Positions 32,320 through 40,541 of a stretch of DNA of 58,941 bases are shown one piece after another; within the stretch, counting starts at the first letter, position 1, and each line of letters begins with the position of its first letter. The stretch is from Haloferax denitrificans ATCC 35960 (GTDB taxonomy: Archaea; Halobacteriota; Halobacteria; Halobacteriales; Haloferacaceae): NCBI RefSeq assembly GCF_000337795.1, contig NZ_AOLP01000015.1:1-58941 (forward strand), in the 5' to 3' direction. The notes under the pieces are model-generated. The model did no database searches and was not told the origin of the DNA. It worked only from the letters and a program-made list of their open reading frames with translations. Made by a program: the position numbers and the translations under genes.

Positions 32320-34758
32320 TCACTCGCCGTCGCCGTTCCGGATGTGATAGTCGTCGCGGCGGCGCTTGAACCACCGCGTCACCCACGAGATGACGCCGAG
32401 GTCGCGCTTCGCCATGATGACCGTGCTCGCGGCGTCGCGGCCGACCGTCTCCGGAATCGCGCCGAAGACGAGCTGTTGAAGCAGGCCCTCTCTCGTCGCC
32501 CCGATGACCGTCAGGTCGAACTCCTCGGTCGCGGCGACGATGGTCGCCGCCACGTCCTCGCCCTCGCGGACCGAGGTCGTCACCCTGACCTCGTCGTCGC
32601 CGACCGCGGCGGCCGTCGAGTCCACCCGGCGCTGGGCGTCCTCGCGGTCGCTCTCGTCGGCGTCGGGCGCGACGACGTTCATCACGTGAACCGTGGCGTC
32701 GTTGGTCCGCGCGATGGCGCGGCACACCTCCGCGGCGAGTTCGGCGTGCGGGCCGCCCGCGGTCGGCAGGAGAATCGAGTCCACCTCGCCGTCGGTCGGG
32801 CCGATGCGCTCGACGAGCACGTCGCAGGGGGCCTTGGTCACGACCTCGTCGACGTTGCTCCCGAGGATGTAGTCGCGGCGGCGACCCCGGCCGCGCCAGC
32901 CCATCAACACCACGTCGCTGTCGTGTTCCTCGATGGTGTTGAGGATGGCCGTTCCGGCGTCGTGGCCCAGCCTGACCGTCCCGCCGACGGGCACGTCGGC
33001 GTCGGTCGCCAGCTCCATCACGGCGGCGATGGTCTCGCGCTTCTCGTCGACGAACCGCCGCCCCTCCGAAATCGGCGTCTGCGACGGCACCTCGACGGCG
33101 CTCATCACGAGAATCTCGGCGTCGCGGTCGCGCGCCACGTCGATGGCGGTCCGCATCAACTGCGCCGCGTTGTCGGGGTTGGCAATCGGGACGAGCACCT
33201 GCGACTCGCGCCGCTCGGGGGCGCGTTCGGTCACGACGGTCGGGGTCTCCTCTTCGAGCTTCTCGGCCTCTTTGCCCTCGGAGTAGCCGTAGTACACGAC
33301 GAGTCCGAGCGCCATCCAGACGGCCGTGGTCACGAGCGCGACGAAGCCCTCTGACCCCGCGCCGAGCCCCGGCGTCAGCCCGAGTTCGAGGAGCAAAAAC
33401 GGCGTCAGGATGAACTGGAGAACGATGCCGATGAGCGGGGGCCACGGCATGTACGGAATCTTGTACGTCCGCGGCAGGTCGGGGTGGGTCGCCCGCATCT
33501 TGACGACGGTCCAGTTCACCTGAATGAACAGGAAGATGAACATGATGTCGGCGGCGGCCGCGACGCTCTCGATGGGGAGCAACACGGCCATGAGACCGAT
33601 GAGGACCGCCGAGAGGCCGATTGCCCAGTGGGGCGTCCGCTTGTCGCCGTGGATGCGCCCGAAGAAGCCCGGGAGGACGCGGTCCCGGCCCATGGCGAAC
33701 GACACCCGCGAGGAGGAGTAGATGGTCGCGTTGAGCGCGCTCATCGTCGCCGCGAGCCCGGCGAACAGGAGGAGCGGGACGCCGTACGGGACGAACTGCC
33801 CGGCGGCCTCGATGATGCCGAGTTCGCCGAGGTTGCCGAGGACCTGCCACGTCGGCGCGGCGGTCGTGAGTCCCGCGCGACTCGCGAGCTCGGCGGTCAC
33901 GTCGATACCGCCGATGGCCGCGAAGGCGACGAGGACGTAGATGGGGACCACGATTGCCATCGAGTAGAACACCGCCTTCGGGACGTTGGTGCCGGGGTCG
34001 ACGACCTCCTCGCCCGACTGGACGATTATCTCGTAGCCCTCGAAGGCGATGTAGGTAAAGCCCATCGCGCCGATGACGCCGACGAGGCCGTTGGGCGCGA
34101 ACGACGGACTGTCGAGGAACGTCGCCGTCCAGTTCGGCTCGCGCACCGTCGCGAGGATGCCGAAGGCCACGAAGACGCCGAGGATGAGAATCTTGATGGT
34201 CGTGACGACGACGCCCGCCTTCCCCGTCTCCTCGGCCCCGCGGTAGTTGATGTAGGCGAACGCGAGCACCATCACCACCGCGAGCAGTTTCTCCACGAGC
34301 AGGCGGTCGAACAGGCCGAACAGGGCGAACCCGTCGGGCAGGCCGGCGAACACCACGAAGAACTCGGTGAGGAAGACGCCGAACGTCACGGCGTAGAGCG
34401 CGCACGCGACGGCGTGGGCGAACCAGCTCATCCACCCGGCGTAGAAGCCGTTGGGGTCGACCAGCGCCTCTTTCACCCAGAGGTAGCCGCCGCCCGCCTC
34501 GGGGAACGCCGCCCCGAGTTCGGCGTAGGAGACGGCGGTGAACATCGCCACCAGTCCGTTGAGTATGAACGCCACCGTGAGCGCCGGGCCGGCCAGCCCG
34601 GCCGCGAATCCGGTCAGCGCGAAGACGCCCGCGCCGATCATCGCGCCGACGCCGATAAACGTGATATCGGCGAGGCTCATGTCGCGCGAGAGTTCCGTTT
34701 CCACCGACTCTGCACCGGGTGCGTCGCCGCCCCCGGCGGTCGATTGCGTGTCGGCCAT
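32320..34758 (-). CDS. APC superfamily amino acid permease fused to two UspA domains
   Basis: 812 residues. Residues about 20-475 are an APC-type transporter with around twelve helices, including the first-helix motif VGAMIGAGVFALTGFAAG and EAGGGYLWVKEAL. Residues about 505-640 and 650-785 are two universal stress protein domains. The first has DSDVVLMGWRGRGRRRDYILGSNVDEVV, close to the ATP-binding G-2x-G-9x-G(S/N) pattern; the second has a degenerate version (VIGATREGLLQQLVFGAIPE). Such fusions are common in haloarchaea and may couple uptake to nucleotide or stress state. A structured element lies 28 bases upstream of the ATG, and secY is the next gene upstream on the same strand. Confidence 0.87.
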   Translation of the reverse strand: MADTQSTAGGGDAPGAESVETELSRDMSLADITFIGVGAMIGAGVFALTGFAAGLAGPALTVAFILNGLVAMFTAVSYAELGAAFPEAGGGYLWVKEALVDPNGFYAGWMSWFAHAVACALYAVTFGVFLTEFFVVFAGLPDGFALFGLFDRLLVEKLLAVVMVLAFAYINYRGAEETGKAGVVVTTIKILILGVFVAFGILATVREPNWTATFLDSPSFAPNGLVGVIGAMGFTYIAFEGYEIIVQSGEEVVDPGTNVPKAVFYSMAIVVPIYVLVAFAAIGGIDVTAELASRAGLTTAAPTWQVLGNLGELGIIEAAGQFVPYGVPLLLFAGLAATMSALNATIYSSSRVSFAMGRDRVLPGFFGRIHGDKRTPHWAIGLSAVLIGLMAVLLPIESVAAAADIMFIFLFIQVNWTVVKMRATHPDLPRTYKIPYMPWPPLIGIVLQFILTPFLLLELGLTPGLGAGSEGFVALVTTAVWMALGLVVYYGYSEGKEAEKLEEETPTVVTERAPERRESQVLVPIANPDNAAQLMRTAIDVARDRDAEILVMSAVEVPSQTPISEGRRFVDEKRETIAAVMELATDADVPVGGTVRLGHDAGTAILNTIEEHDSDVVLMGWRGRGRRRDYILGSNVDEVVTKAPCDVLVERIGPTDGEVDSILLPTAGGPHAELAAEVCRAIARTNDATVHVMNVVAPDADESDREDAQRRVDSTAAAVGDDEVRVTTSVREGEDVAATIVAATEEFDLTVIGATREGLLQQLVFGAIPETVGRDAASTVIMAKRDLGVISWVTRWFKRRRDDYHIRNGDGE

Positions 34759-34785
34759 CAGTTGAACTCTCGAAGGGCGGGCAGA

Positions 34786-34857
34786 AAAACCCCGATGTGT
34801 GGCGGCCCGGATTCGAGCCGCCGTCGTCGGGTTCTCACCCGCAGAATACGGGGTTTT
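34786..34857 (-). ncRNA. Predicted three-way-junction structure upstream of the permease-UspA gene
   Basis: Between secY and the permease gene an outer stem of nine perfect pairs (AAAACCCCG at 34786-34794 with CGGGGTTTT at 34849-34857) encloses two inner hairpins: GGCGGC/GCCGCC (34801-34806, 34817-34822, ten-base loop) and CGGGT/ACCCG (34828-34832, 34837-34841, four-base loop). Read on the minus strand it ends with GGGG followed by five T, 28 bases before the ATG at 34758. It could be a secY terminator or a structured 5' leader of the permease. The type given is a best fit: a separate RNA is not shown. Confidence 0.4.
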
Positions 34858-34881
34858 CTCGCCCCGGTTCGGCTCGGCGCG

Positions 34882-36348
34882 CTACCCGCCGAACATCGTC
34901 CGCATCATGGGGTGCATCTCCATGAGCTGTTCTTCGGCGATTTCCTCGTACAGCTTGTACGTGATAGAGACCGTGAGGAGGAGCGAGGTCCCCGAGACGC
35001 CGCCGATGGTGCCGAGCATGTTCGCCATGACGGCGAGCAGGCCGACGAGGACGCCGCCGACGACCGTCACCTGCGGGATGTACCGCTCCATGACCCGCTC
35101 TATCACCTGCGGGTTGCGGCGGAAGCCGGGAATCTGCATCCCGGAGTTCTGAATCTGCCGCGCGGTCGCCTCCGGACCCATGTCGGCGGTCTCGACCCAG
35201 AAGATGGAGAAGATGGCCCCGCCGACGAGCATCAGCGTCAGGTCGATGGCGACGCGGACGAGAATCTGCCACGGCTCCTGCGACGCCGACCCGAGCCACC
35301 ACATCCACTGGCTGGGCGCGTGAATCGGGTTCAGGTAGTAGAACAGGCCGCCGGTGACCTGCCCGCTCGTGTACTGGCCGAGCCACGCTGGCATGCCGAC
35401 CCACTGGCTGTTGAGGATGCGCCCGAGGAACTGGACGTTCGCCTGCAGGGCGCGGACGAAAATCATCGGCAGGACGCTCGCGTAGATGAGCTTCACGGGG
35501 AAGCGACCGCGAGCGCCCTTGACGCGGGCGTGCGAGAGGGGAATCTCGACGCGGACGCTCTCGGCGTAGACGACGATGCCGAAGATGAGAAGCGTCGTGA
35601 TGAGCGGGACGATGCCGCCCACGCCGAACAGGAGCGCCTGTATCCCGCCCGCCGTCGCGAGCGACGGGACCGTCTCGGTCCCGGCGAGGACGTGGACCCA
35701 CTCGGAGACGATGCCGGTCGTCGACGCGCCGAAGGCGGGGTCGGCGAAGAGGCCGCCGACGAGGCGCTGGCTGACGCCGGCGATGATGAACAGGCCGACG
35801 CCGGAGCCGACGCCCCACTTGCTGACGACTTCGTCCATGAACAGCACGAGCGCGCCGCCGGCGAATATCTGCGCGAAGATGAGCCACTTCACGCCGACCG
35901 CTCCGACGCCGAGGGCGCTCGCGACCGCCGGGTCGGCCGGGAGGTAGCCCCCGGCGAAGACGATGGGGAGGCCTTGGAGGGCGATCATCCCGAAGACGAG
36001 CAGTTTCTGGAGGCCCTGATAGAGGATTTGGTCGCCCGGGTCGTCCGTGTCGAGGCCGAGCAGGTCCCCGCCCTGTAGCAGTTGGAGGACGATGCTCGCG
36101 GTGACGATGGGACCGATACCCAACTGGAGAATCGTTCCCTGTCCCCCGCCGAGGATGGAGCGGAACTGCCCGAAGATGTCCTGGCTCCCCGTCCCGACGC
36201 CGAACAGCGTGACGTTCGTCAGGAAGAAGTACAGGACGAGAATCCCGGCGGTCCAGCCGAGCTTTCGGCGGAACGGGACGTGGCCGTCCGGGCGGGCCAC
36301 GGCGGGCATCCGACTCAGAACCGGTGCTGCGGTGTCTTTCCAACTCAT
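34882..36348 (-). CDS. secY: Preprotein translocase subunit SecY
   Basis: 488 residues from the ATG at 36348; an upstream in-frame ATG would add 20 unlikely residues. Opens MSWKDTAAPVLSRMPAVARP and has ten predicted helices. Recognisable elements are the LQLGIGPIVTASIVLQLL stretch of helix 2, VVSKWGVGSGVGLFIIAGV, the cytoplasmic loop with VKGARGRFPVKLIYASVLPMI, and the C-terminal LYEEIAEEQLMEMHPMMR. SecY is the protein-conducting channel for Sec-dependent export and membrane insertion. In most archaea it follows rpl15 at the end of the spc ribosomal-protein operon; here the upstream neighbour is a membrane protein of unknown role and no ribosomal gene is in the window. Confidence 0.93.
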   Translation of the reverse strand: MSWKDTAAPVLSRMPAVARPDGHVPFRRKLGWTAGILVLYFFLTNVTLFGVGTGSQDIFGQFRSILGGGQGTILQLGIGPIVTASIVLQLLQGGDLLGLDTDDPGDQILYQGLQKLLVFGMIALQGLPIVFAGGYLPADPAVASALGVGAVGVKWLIFAQIFAGGALVLFMDEVVSKWGVGSGVGLFIIAGVSQRLVGGLFADPAFGASTTGIVSEWVHVLAGTETVPSLATAGGIQALLFGVGGIVPLITTLLIFGIVVYAESVRVEIPLSHARVKGARGRFPVKLIYASVLPMIFVRALQANVQFLGRILNSQWVGMPAWLGQYTSGQVTGGLFYYLNPIHAPSQWMWWLGSASQEPWQILVRVAIDLTLMLVGGAIFSIFWVETADMGPEATARQIQNSGMQIPGFRRNPQVIERVMERYIPQVTVVGGVLVGLLAVMANMLGTIGGVSGTSLLLTVSITYKLYEEIAEEQLMEMHPMMRTMFGG

Positions 36349-36509
36349 GGTCGATTGCGAGTGGCTGTTGGCGATTGCATGGTCTGTCGCGCCGACCGGC
36401 GTCGTCACTACGCGAGCGGCGTCCGCACGGGATGCCGTCGCTGTGCTCGCGAATCGGCGTTTCAGTCAGTCGTGGCCAGTCGTCGCGTATAACTGTATCG
36501 ATGCGGTGA

Positions 36510-37220
36510 CTATCCGTCGGCCGGCGTCGGTGCCGACGGGGACGCCGCGGACCCGGCCGTCGGAACCGGTTCGTCGAACGATTCGCGCGGCTCGGCGTCG
36601 ACGACACGGAGCGGACGCCGCCGGCCCGCCCGGTCGAACGCGGCCACGCAGTCGTCGTCCCACGGCGGGACCGCGACGAGGACGACTTCGCGGAGCGTGT
36701 CGCGCTTCGTCGCCGCCAGCGGTCCCCACGGGTGCGAGACGAACTGCCCCGGCGTCCGCCCCGGCGCGGTCGCGAGGTCGACGCCGAAGACGCCCCGGAC
36801 CGCCGCGCCGGCGCTCGGGTGGACGAAGTGGCTGAACACCCGTCGGGTCTCGTCGAGCGACTCCGCCCCGTCTAACTCGCCCGCGGCGGCCGTGCCGAGC
36901 GACAGCGATTCGCGGCTCGGTTCGGCGCGCGCCGCCCGGTCCAACAGCGCGTCGAGCAGTCCGCGCGTGACGTACACCGCCTCGCGCTCCGCCCCGCCGC
37001 GTCGCCGAGCGCGACGCGGCCCGACGAGCCGGGTGGCGACGGCGACCCACCAGAGGCCGACGCCCAGCACTTCGGCGTCGCTCGCGGCCCGTAGCTCCCA
37101 CGGGGGATGCGGCAGTCCGAGTCGAAGCGTCGTGACCTGCACGGCGAGTCCGAGGAGGACGAGGACGGCTCCGAGCGCGGTGACGAGACGAGTGAGGCGG
37201 GCGACGGAATCGCGGTTCAT
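36510..37220 (-). CDS. Membrane-anchored protein of unknown function
   Basis: The start is taken at the ATG at 37220 (236 residues), giving a short basic N-terminus before the first hydrophobic helix (about 8-28). A second helix lies near 48-64. The remaining 160 residues are soluble, with FSHFVHPSAGAAVRGVFGVDL, GQFVSHPWGPLAATKRDTLREVVLVAVPPWDDDC as conserved-looking pieces. I do not recognise a family. Copy B of the palindromic motif lies 42-64 bases upstream of the start, the same spacing as copy C before the gene at 39984-40436. Confidence 0.65.
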   Translation of the reverse strand: MNRDSVARLTRLVTALGAVLVLLGLAVQVTTLRLGLPHPPWELRAASDAEVLGVGLWWVAVATRLVGPRRARRRGGAEREAVYVTRGLLDALLDRAARAEPSRESLSLGTAAAGELDGAESLDETRRVFSHFVHPSAGAAVRGVFGVDLATAPGRTPGQFVSHPWGPLAATKRDTLREVVLVAVPPWDDDCVAAFDRAGRRRPLRVVDAEPRESFDEPVPTAGSAASPSAPTPADG

Positions 37221-37261
37221 CGGTGTGCTGTGGTCGGTCAGTCGCGGTGTCGTTTTCGGTT

Positions 37262-37284
37262 TGGCAATCACTAAGTGGTTGTCA
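37262..37284. promoter_or_regulatory. Palindromic operator candidate, copy B (TGGCAA-N11-TTGTCA)
   Basis: Arms TGGCAA (37262-37267) and TTGTCA (37279-37284) differ from a perfect palindrome by one base, and the 11-base spacer again contains ACTAAG. It lies between the divergent genes starting at 37220 (minus) and 37520 (plus). Confidence 0.6.
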
Positions 37285-37314
37285 GATGTTTCAGAGTCTC
37301 CATCCTTGAAAAAG

Positions 37315-37359
37315 ACTATAAGCGTCCACGCGAAACCCCCGATTGCCGTGTTTCACGGC
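37315..37359 (+). promoter_or_regulatory. TATA-like box and hairpin in a long leader
   Basis: ACTATAAG near 37315-37322 is a TATA-like sequence 31 bases after motif copy B. About 25 bases on, GCCGTG-TTT-CACGGC (37345-37359) is a perfect 6-bp hairpin. A transcript starting near 37345 would carry about 175 untranslated bases before the ATG at 37520. The rest of the 37221-37519 gap shows no gene. Confidence 0.35.
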
Positions 37360-37519
37360 CACGAAGCGGCCAACTGCTACCATCGTCTTCGATCTGATAG
37401 CCCCCTCGGTGATAGAGCCTGCCCGGTGTCGTCACCGTTGACCGCTTCGACACGCGACACCCCATCCGACGCAGTCCCCTTGTTTCGGCATCGCGTCGGC
37501 GGGTGCGCGCTCGACACCC

Positions 37520-37885
37520 ATGACGAGTACACAGCCACGATTGCCGGTCGAACGCTCGCTCGCTCGAACGACGCTCGGCGTCGACCTCGCGTCGGCGGCG
37601 GCGCTCGCCGTCGCGGCCGTCGTGTTCCGCGGCCCCCCGGCGGAGGTCGGCGACGACGTCGTCGCCAGCGTCCTCCTGTTGGGCGTCGCCTGTGCCGGCC
37701 TGTTACAGCTCGCGGCGCGTGGCGACCTCTCCTACGCCACGAAGTCCGCGGGTACCCTCGTCGGCCTGTGGCTCGTCGGCGTGTCGTTCGACCTCGGCGC
37801 GGGTCACCTCCTGATGTGGGTCGGCGTCGTCGCGGGCGGCTGTGTCGTCGCGACGCACGCCGCGCTCGTGCGCGCCGCCCTCTGA
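37520..37885 (+). CDS. Small membrane protein, four probable helices
   Basis: 121 residues. Hydrophobic stretches at about 22-40, 48-64, 76-92 and 98-118 suggest four short transmembrane helices with little soluble sequence. The N-terminal 20 residues are basic and cytoplasmic by the positive-inside rule. No conserved motif or family was recognised. It precedes the ClC channel gene in the same direction by about 75 bases and could be co-transcribed with it. Confidence 0.6.
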   Translation: MTSTQPRLPVERSLARTTLGVDLASAAALAVAAVVFRGPPAEVGDDVVASVLLLGVACAGLLQLAARGDLSYATKSAGTLVGLWLVGVSFDLGAGHLLMWVGVVAGGCVVATHAALVRAAL

Positions 37886-37961
37886 CCCGCCTCGCGGCCG
37901 CTCGCCGGTTCGGCGTTCGAAACGAAACTGACAAACGCCCCATCGAGCAAGAGTGACTCGG

Positions 37962-39923
37962 ATGCCCCAACACCCGAGTGACGAGTCTACCCTGCGCGCG
38001 CGGATTCGCAGGGCGATACGGACGGCGGAGGTCGAGCCGCGGTACGAAGATATCGCGATGAACGTGCTAGCGGTCGCCATCGGCGTCGTCGCCGGGCTCG
38101 GGGCCGTCGTCTTCCGGGTCGGCATCTGGGTCGTGCAGGAACTGCTCTACGGCACCTCGCTCAATCCGGGCAACGTCTCGTTCGCGCTCGTGCCCGTGAC
38201 CAACGCCTTCGACCTCCTGTCCCCGCTCGGGCCGCTCCGCTACGCGGCCATCCCCGCGCTGGGCGGCCTCCTCGTCGGCGTCGTCGTCCTGCTCACGACC
38301 GACGCGGTCAAGGGCCACGGCGTGCCGAGCGTCCTCGACGCGATGCTGAACCGCGGCGGCCGCATCAGCCCGAAAATCGCCCTCTACAAGACGCTCGCGT
38401 CGAGCGTCGCCATCGGGAGCGGGGCGTCGCTCGGCCGCGAGGGTCCCATCATCCAAATCGGGAGCGCCGCCGGGTCCTTTTTCGGCCGGTTCGTCCGCTC
38501 GCGGCACACGCGGACGCTCGTCGCGGCCGGGGCGGCCGCGGGCATCGCGGGCACGTTCAACACGCCCATCGGGGGCATCATGTTCGCGCTCGAAATCCTC
38601 CTCGCGGAGTACTACCTCGGCCACGTCATCACGGTGGTCCTCGCCGCGCTGACGGCGACGGCGGTCGCACGCCCAATTCTGGAGTTCTCGCCGACCCCCG
38701 GCATCCGCGAGTTCCTCGTGCCGGCGTCCTACCAGCTGGTGACGCCGGCGGTCGAACTTCCCATCTACCTGCTTTTGGGGGCCGTCGTCGGCCTCGTCGG
38801 CGCGGGCCTCGTGAAACTGCTCTACGGCGTCGAGCACTTCTTCGAGCGCCTCGACGCGCCGGGCTATCTCAAGCCCGCGCTCGGCGGGCTCCTGCTCGGC
38901 GTGAGCGTCCTCGTCGGGACCGTCGTCCTCGGCGTCGCCCCGGGGGAGGCCGCCGGCCTCCTCCTCGGGGTCGGCTACGGCGTCGTCCACCGGAGCATCG
39001 ACGGCGGCTTCCTCTTCGGCGCGCTCGTCGCCCTGGCGGTCCTCAAGGCGGTCGGGTTCTCCCTGTCGGTCGGGAGCGGGAGCTCGGGCGGCGTGTTCTC
39101 GCCGTCGCTGTTCGTGGGGGCCACCGTCGGCGGCGCGTTCGGCCTCGCGGTCCACGCGCTCGTCCCCGGGACGGCCCCCTCGGGCGCGTACGCGTTGGTC
39201 GGGATGGGCGGCATCTTCGCCGCGACCGCGGGCGCGCCGCTCACCGCCATCATCATCATCTTCGAACTCACCGGCCAGTACACCATCATCCTCCCGCTTC
39301 TCATGGTCAGCGTCGTCGGGAGCGAAATCGCGAGCTACCTCCTCAACGGCAGTACCATCTACACGCAGAAGCTCCGAGACCTCGGCTACACGGTCCAAGA
39401 GCGCCGCATCGGGAGCATCGAGGACGTGCACGTCGCCGACGTGATGACGACCGCCGTCGACACCGTCAAAGTCGGAACGCCGCTTTCGGAGGCCGTCAAC
39501 CGGCTCCGAGACACCGACCACGGCGGGCTTCCCATCGTCGAAGCGGACGAGTCGCTCGCCGGTATCGTCGTCCAGAGCGACGCCCAGGGGTACCTGACCG
39601 AGAACATCGAGGCCCTCGACGGCGACGACGACCCGGCGGCGGACCCGCCGGTCGAGGAAGTCGGCACGCGGACCGTCGTCACGACGACGCCGAACAGCAA
39701 CCTCCTCCACGTCGTGGACGCGATGGAAGCCGCCGACGTGGGCCGCGTCCCGGTCGTCGACGGGGCGACGGTCGTCGGCATCGTCACGCGGAGCGACGTG
39801 CTCGACGCCTACGACGACATCCCCATCGAGTCGGCGGTCGAGCCGATGCGCTGTCGCCGAGGCGACGAGGGGGCGCAGTCGGAGTCGCGGGCGGCGCCCC
39901 CCGCCGCGGCGGGAGACCGCTGA
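37962..39923 (+). CDS. ClC-type chloride channel/antiporter with C-terminal CBS pair
   Basis: The ATG at 37962 is used; a GTG nine bases earlier is possible. About 653 residues. The membrane part (about 35-455) has the ClC selectivity motifs: GSGASLGREGPIIQIG near 148 (GREGP contains the gating Glu), GTFNTPIGG near 185, and GSGSSGGVFSPSLFVGA near 370. Two CBS domains follow (about 490-550 and 570-635), with VADVMTTAVDTV and VVTTTPNSNLLHVVDAME, and usually bind adenine nucleotides to gate transport. Presence of the gating Glu leaves Cl-/H+ exchange possible. In a salt-in halophile it would help set intracellular chloride. Confidence 0.9.
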   Translation: MPQHPSDESTLRARIRRAIRTAEVEPRYEDIAMNVLAVAIGVVAGLGAVVFRVGIWVVQELLYGTSLNPGNVSFALVPVTNAFDLLSPLGPLRYAAIPALGGLLVGVVVLLTTDAVKGHGVPSVLDAMLNRGGRISPKIALYKTLASSVAIGSGASLGREGPIIQIGSAAGSFFGRFVRSRHTRTLVAAGAAAGIAGTFNTPIGGIMFALEILLAEYYLGHVITVVLAALTATAVARPILEFSPTPGIREFLVPASYQLVTPAVELPIYLLLGAVVGLVGAGLVKLLYGVEHFFERLDAPGYLKPALGGLLLGVSVLVGTVVLGVAPGEAAGLLLGVGYGVVHRSIDGGFLFGALVALAVLKAVGFSLSVGSGSSGGVFSPSLFVGATVGGAFGLAVHALVPGTAPSGAYALVGMGGIFAATAGAPLTAIIIIFELTGQYTIILPLLMVSVVGSEIASYLLNGSTIYTQKLRDLGYTVQERRIGSIEDVHVADVMTTAVDTVKVGTPLSEAVNRLRDTDHGGLPIVEADESLAGIVVQSDAQGYLTENIEALDGDDDPAADPPVEEVGTRTVVTTTPNSNLLHVVDAMEAADVGRVPVVDGATVVGIVTRSDVLDAYDDIPIESAVEPMRCRRGDEGAQSESRAAPPAAAGDR

Positions 39924-39924
39924 G

Positions 39925-39977
39925 CCGACCGCCGAGCCGACCGCCGAGCCAACCGCCGAGCCGACCGACGAGTCGGC
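39925..39977. repeat. 12-bp GC-rich tandem repeat ending in a stem-loop
   Basis: About four copies of CCGCCGAGCCGA-type units fill the 60-base gap between convergent genes, ending in the hairpin GCCGAC (39960-39965), six-base loop, GTCGGC (39972-39977). It probably separates the two converging transcripts. Confidence 0.5.
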
Positions 39978-39983
39978 GGAAAA

Positions 39984-40436
39984 TCAGTTCGCGCCGACCT
40001 CGGGACCGATGAGGACCCAGTGGAGTCGGTCCTCGCCGCCGGGGTGGCGCTCCCACCGGACGTGGTAGACGGCGGGCCCGTGCGGGCATGACGCACAGCC
40101 CTCGGCGCACGGCGTCCGCTTGTGGATTTCGAGGTAGCCCGCGTGCGGCACGACTCGCGTGAGCACCTCGTCCGGCCCGCGGAACCGGGCGATTGCCGCC
40201 TCGCGGTCGAGTCCGTCACCGTCGCGGTCGCCGAACTCGCCGTCGCCGTTTCCATCGTCGCCGTCGGGGTACTCACCCACGCGACGGCGTCCGCTCAACG
40301 CTCCGCGTGCCCGACCGTTTTTGACGTACTCGACGAGCGCTTCGAGTTCGGCCTCGTCGAGTTCGCTCTCGTCGAGTTCGGTCGTCGTCGCGGGCGAGTC
40401 GCTCGGCTCTCGCCGCTCGGGTTCGTCGCGGTCCAT
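39984..40436 (-). CDS. Acidic protein with a C-terminal Cys cluster, unknown function
   Basis: 150 residues. The first 80 are low-complexity Asp/Glu/Arg-rich with a short ELEALVEYVKNG helix. The C-terminal 65 residues look folded and carry CAEGCASCPHGPAVYHVRW: three Cys and a His in CxxxCxxCPHGP spacing, suggestive of a zinc or iron-sulfur site. The HGPAVYHVRWE part resembles segments of small haloarchaeal conserved proteins, but I cannot name the family. Motif copy C lies 41-63 bases upstream of its ATG and a TATA-like GTATAAA (minus strand, 40461-40467) about 27 bases upstream. Confidence 0.65.
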   Translation of the reverse strand: MDRDEPERREPSDSPATTTELDESELDEAELEALVEYVKNGRARGALSGRRRVGEYPDGDDGNGDGEFGDRDGDGLDREAAIARFRGPDEVLTRVVPHAGYLEIHKRTPCAEGCASCPHGPAVYHVRWERHPGGEDRLHWVLIGPEVGAN

Positions 40437-40476
40437 GTCGAACTCTCGTCGCGGCGTCGGTTTATACGAACCGGTT

Positions 40477-40499
40477 TGAAAACCACTTAGGGGTTGTCA
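40477..40499. promoter_or_regulatory. Palindromic operator candidate, copy C (TGAAAA-N11-TTGTCA)
   Basis: Arms TGAAAA (40477-40482) and TTGTCA (40494-40499) with one mismatch and an 11-base spacer containing ACTTAG (CTAAG on the minus strand). It sits just upstream of the TATA-like box of the gene at 39984-40436. Confidence 0.6.
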
Positions 40500-40541
40500 C
40501 GGCCCCCGCGACGCACGCTTCGAGGGGCGGTTTCGCGTCGC

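Noticed and set aside
34795-34848. Possible tRNA or tRNA fragment
   Set aside because: Short pieces such as ATTCGAG inside a GC stem resemble a T-arm, but there is no D arm, anticodon arm or 7-bp acceptor in the right order. The three-way-junction reading explains the bases better.
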